Part shown: piece after piece, positions 22,757 through 27,912 of the stretch
Layout of the letters: every line of letters starts with the position of its first letter
Numbering within the stretch: position 1 is the stretch's first letter
Assembly (NCBI GenBank): GCA_900554085.1
Contig: USGA01000001.1
Location: 1 to 27,912, forward strand
Origin: an uncultured Clostridia bacterium
GTDB taxonomy: Bacteria; Bacillota; Clostridia; Christensenellales; CAG-917
DNA length: 27,912 nucleotides
Reading direction: 5' to 3'
Program-made: the position numbers and the translations under genes
The notes under the pieces: generated by a model
What the model saw: the letters and a program-made list of their open reading frames with translations, nothing else
Databases searched by the model: none
Told to the model about the DNA's origin: nothing

Positions 22757-23914
22757 GTTTGAGTATGGTGTAATCCTAAACGGTAGTCAAGCCGAAATCG
22801 ATAACGTTTTCGTAATCCTTGTGTTTGAGTATGGTGTAATCCTAAACGGTAGTCAAGCAGATACTTTTGCTTTGCAAAAATCTCTTTGGTTTGAGTATGG
22901 TGTAATCCTAAACGGTAGTCAAGCTGCCGTCAAAGTAAACATACTTCTCGCGGTGTTTGAGTATGGTGTAATCCTAAACGGTAGTCAAGCGAAGTATTGC
23001 GCGCGTAAATCCGCGCTATCGTTTGAGTATGGTGTAATCCTAAACGGTAGTCAAGCCAACAGCAAGATGAACTATCTCAACTGTTAGTTTGAGTATGGTG
23101 TAATCCTAAACGGTAGTCAAGCAGCGTATTCCTTGAGCACCAAAATGATATTGTTTGAGTATGGTGTAATCCTAAACGGTAGTCAAGCACGAAAACGCAA
23201 AACTTATGCGGGTCAATCGTTTGAGTATGGTGTAATCCTAAACGGTAGTCAAGCTGAAAAATCCAAAAGTCTCAGCACCATACAGTTTGAGTATGGTGTA
23301 ATCCTAAACGGTAGTCAAGCGAGGCAAAAGAAAAGGCGCAAAAATTACTTGTTTGAGTATGGTGTAATCCTAAACGGTAGTCAAGCCTACCCTGCGCCAC
23401 ATACGCACCCGTAAAAGTTTGAGTATGATGTAATCCTAAACGGTAGTCAAACCGGAAGCGGCGGCGGCAATGCTAGCGGCAAGTTTGAGTATGGTGTAAT
23501 CCTAAACGGTAGTCAAACCAGCGTGACTTTTCCAACGCCGTGCTTGTGGTTTGAGTATGGTGTAATCCTAAACGGTAGTCAAACAGTCCAAGCGCCTGGT
23601 ATCGCGGATTGAACGTTTGAGTATGGTGTAATCCTAAACGGTAGTCAAACCCTTGCCGAACGGATAGCGCAGGGCAAGCAGTTTGAGTATGGTGTAATCC
23701 TAAACGGTAGTCAAACCGGGCGAGAGTTCCTGACGTTCTACGGCGAGTTTGAGTATGGTGTAATCCTAAACGGTAGTCAAACATTTTCATAGTCCTTCCC
23801 TGAAAGACCTCCGTTTGAGTATGGTGTAATCCTAAACGGTAGTCAAACATACCACGTTCCCACGCCGAGTGTAGAGCGGTTTGAGTATGGTGTAATTTCC
23901 AACGGTGCCATTTG
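22757..23914 (+). CRISPR. Type II-A CRISPR array: 18 repeats, 17 spacers
   Basis: The 36-bp repeats start GTTTGAGTATGGTGTAATCC and continue TAAACGGTAGTCAAGC. They recur every 66 bp exactly from 22757, so all 17 spacers are 30 bp. Repeats 1-10 are identical and end in AAGC. Repeats 11-17 end in AAAC, and repeat 11 (23417) also has G12A. Repeat 18 (23879-23914) is degenerate after base 18, marking the old, leader-distal end. Transcription is plus-strand, set by the leader next to csn2, the GTTTGA start typical of Cas9 repeats, and pairing with the tracrRNA anti-repeat. Spacers are all different and I see no self-match inside this window. Several read like protein-coding DNA, but targets cannot be named without a search. 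Confidence 0.99.
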
Positions 23915-23997
23915 GGGCGGTTGGGTGAGTGTGCCACTCGATGTGGATTGTTTTTCGATACATTTCTACGGAAACATAAACTTGATAGTTCCAACAA

Positions 23998-24033
23998 AAA
24001 ATCCGGATTGAACAACGGTTCAATCCGGATTTT
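23998..24033. terminator. Bidirectional hairpin terminator downstream of the array
   Basis: A perfect 16-bp stem (23998-24013 with 24018-24033) around an AACG loop. On the plus strand it ends in TTTT and could end pre-crRNA. On the minus strand it continues into TTTTTTG, an even better U-tract, although no minus-strand gene leads into it. Confidence 0.75.
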
Positions 24034-24117
24034 GACTGGCGGAGAGGGCGTAAAGTCAATTGAAGAATAACGAGGGAACGTAAAACAAATTAGTTGATGC
24101 CTTTCTCCGAATTTATC

Positions 24118-24170
24118 AGCCGTTTCGCCTGCCGAGTGTGGCACGGAGAGGCGGCTGTCAACGCCGCAAA
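24118..24170 (+). repeat. 53-bp direct repeat, left copy
   Basis: Starts AGCCGTTTCGCC and ends ACGCCGCAAA. It matches 27675-27727 in 51 of 53 positions, in the same orientation. Weaker similarity continues on both sides (a GATGC-TTTCT stretch upstream, ATCGCT then CAAA downstream), so the homologous unit may be about 110 bp. It is GC-rich inside AT-rich DNA and contains GGCGGCTGTCAACGCCG. Confidence 0.9.
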
Positions 24171-24186
24171 TTATCGCTAGAACCAA

Positions 24187-24945
24187 AGTTTGGTAAAACT
24201 GATCGAATCTAATTTGTTTTGGAAATACAGGCTTTTAGATGTGCTCTGATTGAAACTGGAATGTGTGCCCCCCCTATTAAAAGACTTATAATAGATGTTA
24301 CGAGTGGCAGAGCGGGCAAACTGGTTTTTCAGTTACGTGACGGATTCGCACGACATTGCAGAGACAGTTTAAAGTCAGAATCGAAAAATAAAAAATTGAT
24401 TTTGCTGAGATGTTGTATTTCTGAGTATAAGTAGGTAAGGGGGTAGTTTACATCCTTTGTTCATCAGGGTGTTAGTTGTCTGTTGAGCTACTCGAATTTG
24501 ACTCCGTTTTTGATGACGATAAGTAACAGAATTAAGAAAACATTCTTAATTTTCAAAAACAAATGGACGGACGTTCTGTTTGCTTAACAAATCCAAGAAC
24601 CTCAAAATGAAGTATGAATTTTTGAGGGAAGCCATCTACGCATTAAACATATTTATGTGCCAATTTATGTGCCAAACAGCGCAACATTAATACATATCGT
24701 AGCCCATAGTAATTTATCGACCATTGCGCTACTCGCAAATGAGCGAACAACAGTAACCATTAGAATGCAACACAACAAACCCTACCATCAAAGAATTTGG
24801 TAATGGCAAGTTGGGAAAATTATCAAACACATACAATGTTTGTCGATTAAGTTTAAACACTAACCAATATCCATATTGCTCCTTGCTTTTATATTACTAC
24901 TATAATGTGAACTTACTACACAAATATTACAATATTTGATCTTTG
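24187..24945. other. AT-rich intergenic region without a convincing gene
   Basis: About 760 bp between the left direct repeat and the deaminase gene. It holds a 9-bp AT hairpin (24530-24551) followed by TT, a second weak hairpin near 24599-24628, and a 12-base tandem duplication ATTTATGTGCCA (near 24653-24676). The only open frame of any size (24219-24434) has no ribosome binding site and no recognisable product. Confidence 0.5.
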
Positions 24946-27330
24946 TCAGTCAACTTTTTTCGTCCATTCTAGTGCGTAAGTATAGTTGACATTTGGCTTT
25001 TTTTCGTATAATTCATATAAACAGCCAGTTGAGGGTATGGATTCTTTCTTTATTTGCATAGTTCTTTCTCTATCTGCATAAACTGTCTTATAAACATTAT
25101 AATGGCCATTTTCCTGCACGCTACCATCAAAAATAAGTTTCATACTTAACTCGTTTGTCAAATGCCTAACGAAATAAGACAGTATTGGCTTGAGAGTGCC
25201 GTGTGCATCTGTGAGTTCCAGTTCGACGGTAAAGTCTCTAGTTTTATTGGGTTTAATTGGAGGAGCAAAATTTATGTCATACTCCCCGTTTTCCAGTATT
25301 TCAATATTAACATCTTCACCCTTCGCGTGTATTTCGCAACCCGAGCCGCTCCATATAAACTTTTTCCGAATCACTGAGATATCATTGGGGGTTTTGTTTA
25401 TTATTTTCTCTCTATACATGATTTTCATTCTCGCTTCAGATAAGAGCTCCATTTCAATATTTACTTCTGGGCATGTAATATCTCCAAAAGCGAGACTTTT
25501 GTTATCAAGCAAGCATAACTTACTGAAAGAATTACATTCTAACAATAAAGAAATCTCGTCCTTAAAAGGAATTTTAGGAGCATACAATGAAATAAAAGCA
25601 TTTCGTATAGCACCTTGAAAAAGTATCAAAGAAGGATTGTTGCATGAACCAAAACTCAATATATGAGGAGCTGCTATGCCAGGGTAAGGGTCAATATAGT
25701 AGATTTCTTTGATTCCCAACTGCGCTGATTTTTTTGAACATAATTCGCAAGGGCTGGCAGTTACAAACAGCTTGCCATTTCTGATGCCTTGTCCTCCATA
25801 TTTAGATAACTGAAGAAATGCGTTTTCTTCAGCATGTAAAGATCTAGTATGCACCTGATTTTTGTTATGTTCAATACTGTTGAACACATCTTTAAAGCAA
25901 TAGGCACATAATATTCCTGAATTGTCTAATTTTTGACGAGTGTTTTGGTCGAGTATTTTTATTGTTTTAATAAAATCTTTATTCTCGAGTTCGAATTTGC
26001 TGAAAGATTCGACATCCTTGTTGCTTAAGTAATCTTTTACGTTTCTCAAGTTACAAGGAATTTTGCCTTCGGGTACGTCATTCCAACCCACCGCTTTTAT
26101 TGAAAAATTATCATCAGTAATTACTGAGCCTACTCTGCGAGAAAGACATCCCGAATTTAAGCTTGCATTATACGCAAGTTGCATGCAATACTCAACTTTC
26201 GTTGGAGTTACAATGCCTGGATGCAAAATTAGCGCTATGTACTTTAACAACTGTGCTGTTAGAGCATAAAATTTTCCGTTTGTGACAGTGCTGTTATGGA
26301 TGTAAATATCAGCAGATTCTATACAGGTTTGTATGTTTTGATGATAGATAAATTGGTTTGTGTCACTGAATTTGCCGGGATATTCAATTTTATCTAAATT
26401 ACAAAGTTCACACTCGCTTAAATGTTGTGAAAGCCTACTTTTGCGAGTCTCATCTTCCACGTTGATAGCAAAACAATAAAAAGCTTTGTATCTATCGCGC
26501 AAATACTCTATTTCATATTGATTACGTAAAGCATCTATGCAAATACGAGTTCTTATAGCTTTTGAACCGCCACTTTTTTTGTGTTCAAGCTTGTCGGATT
26601 TTATTATCAGTCTGATGAGATAATCTATTATGTTTGGCAAGGTCGACGTGTTTTTGTTGAAGTTTGTTGAATAGCAATTCCCGGAGCACCTTATGTTGTT
26701 TCCGATGGTTTGGAACAAGTAGGAGTAGAAGTCGATTTTAGATGTATTATTGTTGTCGAATATGCTTCTGGTGTTAATTTGACAAAAAAATGTTGACAGA
26801 GTTTTTTTAAAACGCTTCTTGTATTCTTTGATCGTTTTAAGGTAAAATGTTTTTTGATCCGTTATTTGTGCTTCGTCATCTGGAACGGATTTGTTGTAGT
26901 CTATCGTATAAGCTTTTGCTTTCTCAAACATATCCTTTAAAGAGTGAACGGCGCTATTAATTTTGTCAAAATCACTAATTACCACCTTAGCAGTAGTTTC
27001 GTCGTATCTAAATTGTAAATTATTCAAAAAATCAAGGAATTTATCTATTCCCGACTGCAAAATCAGTGCCAAAATAATGCTGCTTACTTCAATTACGTTG
27101 AAAGGGTGCCAACGACAATTTTGCATGTATTTGTAAATTACTTCATATTTTCTTTCGTCTTTGTTGCGAAAATCATAAGTCTTGATATCGGGTAAGTCTA
27201 ATTTATCAAATGATTGACGGGATAGAATTTCGGCCGTGGTTGAGCAGCCTGAGCCAGTTCTGCCCGTCAGTCCTATGATAATTAATTCGTCTCTGAGTTC
27301 GTATATGCGCGAAACAACATCTTTAGACAT
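24946..27330 (-). CDS. AvcD/DcdV-like anti-phage deoxycytidylate deaminase with C-terminal extension
   Basis: A 794-aa fusion. Residues 15-45 hold a P-loop (GLTGRTGSGCSTTAEIL) of the nucleoside-kinase-like type in which the usual Lys is Cys29. A helical region with kinase-like stretches follows to about 370. A zinc-dependent deaminase domain spans about 375-590: ligands His499 (SLHAEENAF, proton shuttle Glu501), Cys528 and Cys531 (SPCELC). This order is that of the AvcD/DcdV family, which deaminates dCMP/dCTP during infection and starves phage replication. Characterised members are shorter (a little over 500 aa as I recall). Here about 200 more residues form an apparently beta-rich C-terminal domain I cannot assign. 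The ATG has GGAGGG eight bases upstream. AT-rich composition and flanking direct repeats suggest acquisition. Defence function is inferred from family and from the Cas9 neighbour. Confidence 0.85.
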   Translation of the reverse strand: MSKDVVSRIYELRDELIIIGLTGRTGSGCSTTAEILSRQSFDKLDLPDIKTYDFRNKDERKYEVIYKYMQNCRWHPFNVIEVSSIILALILQSGIDKFLDFLNNLQFRYDETTAKVVISDFDKINSAVHSLKDMFEKAKAYTIDYNKSVPDDEAQITDQKTFYLKTIKEYKKRFKKTLSTFFCQINTRSIFDNNNTSKIDFYSYLFQTIGNNIRCSGNCYSTNFNKNTSTLPNIIDYLIRLIIKSDKLEHKKSGGSKAIRTRICIDALRNQYEIEYLRDRYKAFYCFAINVEDETRKSRLSQHLSECELCNLDKIEYPGKFSDTNQFIYHQNIQTCIESADIYIHNSTVTNGKFYALTAQLLKYIALILHPGIVTPTKVEYCMQLAYNASLNSGCLSRRVGSVITDDNFSIKAVGWNDVPEGKIPCNLRNVKDYLSNKDVESFSKFELENKDFIKTIKILDQNTRQKLDNSGILCAYCFKDVFNSIEHNKNQVHTRSLHAEENAFLQLSKYGGQGIRNGKLFVTASPCELCSKKSAQLGIKEIYYIDPYPGIAAPHILSFGSCNNPSLILFQGAIRNAFISLYAPKIPFKDEISLLLECNSFSKLCLLDNKSLAFGDITCPEVNIEMELLSEARMKIMYREKIINKTPNDISVIRKKFIWSGSGCEIHAKGEDVNIEILENGEYDINFAPPIKPNKTRDFTVELELTDAHGTLKPILSYFVRHLTNELSMKLIFDGSVQENGHYNVYKTVYADRERTMQIKKESIPSTGCLYELYEKKPNVNYTYALEWTKKVD

Positions 27331-27352
27331 GAATATTTCCCTCCGTTTATAT

Positions 27353-27379
27353 AGTATAGCGGATATAACGTTTTGTCAA
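27353..27379 (-). promoter_or_regulatory. Promoter of the deaminase gene
   Basis: On the minus strand, TTGACA (27374-27379), 15 bases, TATACT (27353-27358). TACTAT at 17-base spacing is an alternative -10. The leader would be short, about 15-20 bases. Confidence 0.5.
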
Positions 27380-27674
27380 TGTTGCAATACTAATGGACTC
27401 TTATGGTCTTCGGAAAGATAATGTGCCGAGACGAAGGCACCTTGCTACATTGTGTATAAAACGCTACACATACGCTTTGATACTAGACGCATAATAAGGC
27501 GAAAATGGCACTCCATTTTTACAATAATGAGGATATAGTCCACAGGTTTCTGCGGGGTTTTCTTGGCGTGACAATTGCCGTGTCAGCCGATTTTTATTTT
27601 ACGCACCAGTGAATGGCTCGTAAACATTTATGTAATTGAAAAGGATGCGTTTCTTCCGTATATCCGCATTTGCT
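27380..27674. other. Gene-free upstream region of the deaminase gene
   Basis: No coding sequence recognised. A short hairpin AAAATGG-CACT-CCATTTT (27502-27519) followed by T would act as a weak plus-strand terminator. In AvcD systems a small antitoxin RNA is encoded beside the deaminase 5' end, so this is where one would look, but I see no clear RNA promoter. Confidence 0.35.
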
Positions 27675-27727
27675 AGCCGTTTCGCCCGCCGAGTGTGGCA
27701 CGGAGAGGCGGCTGTCAACGCCGTAAA
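27675..27727 (+). repeat. 53-bp direct repeat, right copy
   Basis: Second copy of the sequence at 24118-24170, same orientation, 3557 bp away, with two mismatches. The pair brackets the deaminase gene and its AT-rich surroundings. Confidence 0.9.
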
Positions 27728-27840
27728 ATCATCGCTCAAAACACAAACTTCGTGCAACTTTTCAAGTCCGTTCTGCCTGTGGCATTACGGGCTTTTTTGC
27801 ATTTGTCCGTCAGCCTTTAACGCAATGTTTTTACTTTTCC

Positions 27841-27912
27841 GTTGACAGCCTGAATCCGACATTCCCGGTGTAGCGACTTCAATCTCTCCGTGCCGTGTCG
27901 GCTCTGCCGAAA
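27841..27912 (-). repeat. Possible diverged inverted copy of the same repeat (runs to window end)
   Basis: Read on the minus strand, this end segment has TTTCGGC, then GGCACGGAGAG and, about 30 bases further, GGCTGTCAACG, blocks present in the same order in the 53-bp repeats but with an insertion between them. The similarity is partial and the window ends here. Confidence 0.35.

Noticed and set aside
23793..23878. Self-targeting: last spacer shares CGCCGAGTGT with the right 53-bp repeat
   Set aside because: Only ten contiguous bases match and the flanks differ, within chance for this length of sequence.
22752..24186. Open reading frames through the CRISPR array on both strands (peptides repeating FEYGVILNGSQA or FDYRLGLHHTQT)
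   Set aside because: They are translations of the 36-bp repeat at 66-bp period, a multiple of three, so frames stay open by arithmetic. No ribosome binding sites.
24219..24434. Small plus-strand frame (71 aa) in the AT-rich gap
   Set aside because: No ribosome binding site, no recognisable features and composition like non-coding DNA.
24171..27674. Insertion sequence or integrative element carrying the deaminase
   Set aside because: No transposase, recombinase, terminal inverted repeats or target duplication could be identified. Only the 53-bp direct repeats are supported.
27636..27845. Small plus-strand frame (69 aa) across the right 53-bp repeat
   Set aside because: Most of its length is the repeat sequence. 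The same frame is not kept intact at the left copy, and there is no ribosome binding site.

Overview
The window looks like chromosomal DNA of an anaerobic Bacillota, most likely a Clostridia-type gut bacterium. This is inferred from strong AGGAGG-type ribosome binding sites, a Na+-pumping oxaloacetate decarboxylase operon with separate subunits, a GPH sugar symporter, LuxS, an RsgI-like anti-sigma factor and a type II-A CRISPR-Cas9 locus. I cannot name the species. The left part (1-16.5 kb) is visibly GC-rich. The Cas locus is less so, and the stretch after about 24.2 kb is AT-rich, which suggests acquired DNA on the right.

Layout. 1-1.1 kb: a small unknown gene, a maltose/galactoside-type O-acetyltransferase (minus) and tRNA-Ala(CGC) (minus), each of the last two with a readable promoter and terminator. 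1.2-8.3 kb (plus): a GPH-family symporter overlapping a calcineurin-like phosphoesterase, then a tight operon of oxaloacetate decarboxylase alpha, gamma, biotin carrier and beta subunits followed by biotin-protein ligase, so the pump and the enzyme that biotinylates it are made together. 8.4-10.4 kb: a secreted SGNH-hydrolase lipoprotein with its own promoter and terminator. 10.7-15.1 kb (minus): an ECF sigma factor, an RsgI-like membrane anti-sigma factor and two paralogous lipoproteins. An identical promoter-like motif precedes the sigma gene and the distal lipoprotein gene, which suggests an autoregulated envelope-response regulon. 15.2-16.4 kb (minus): a nitroreductase-family gene followed by luxS.

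16.6-23.9 kb is a complete type II-A CRISPR-Cas locus: tracrRNA (minus), then cas9, cas1, cas2 and csn2 (plus, all overlapping), a leader, and an array of 18 repeats of 36 bp with 17 spacers of exactly 30 bp. A consensus tracrRNA promoter and a near-consensus cas promoter face each other from opposite ends of the tracrRNA gene, so the predicted cas mRNA leader is fully antisense to tracrRNA.

24.1-27.7 kb is an AT-rich segment bounded by two direct copies of a 53-bp sequence (51 of 53 identical). It holds one large minus-strand gene: a P-loop plus deoxycytidylate-deaminase fusion of the AvcD/DcdV anti-phage type, with an unassigned C-terminal extension. Together with Cas9 this makes the right-hand third look like a small defence island. 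No transposase or integrase gene was found.
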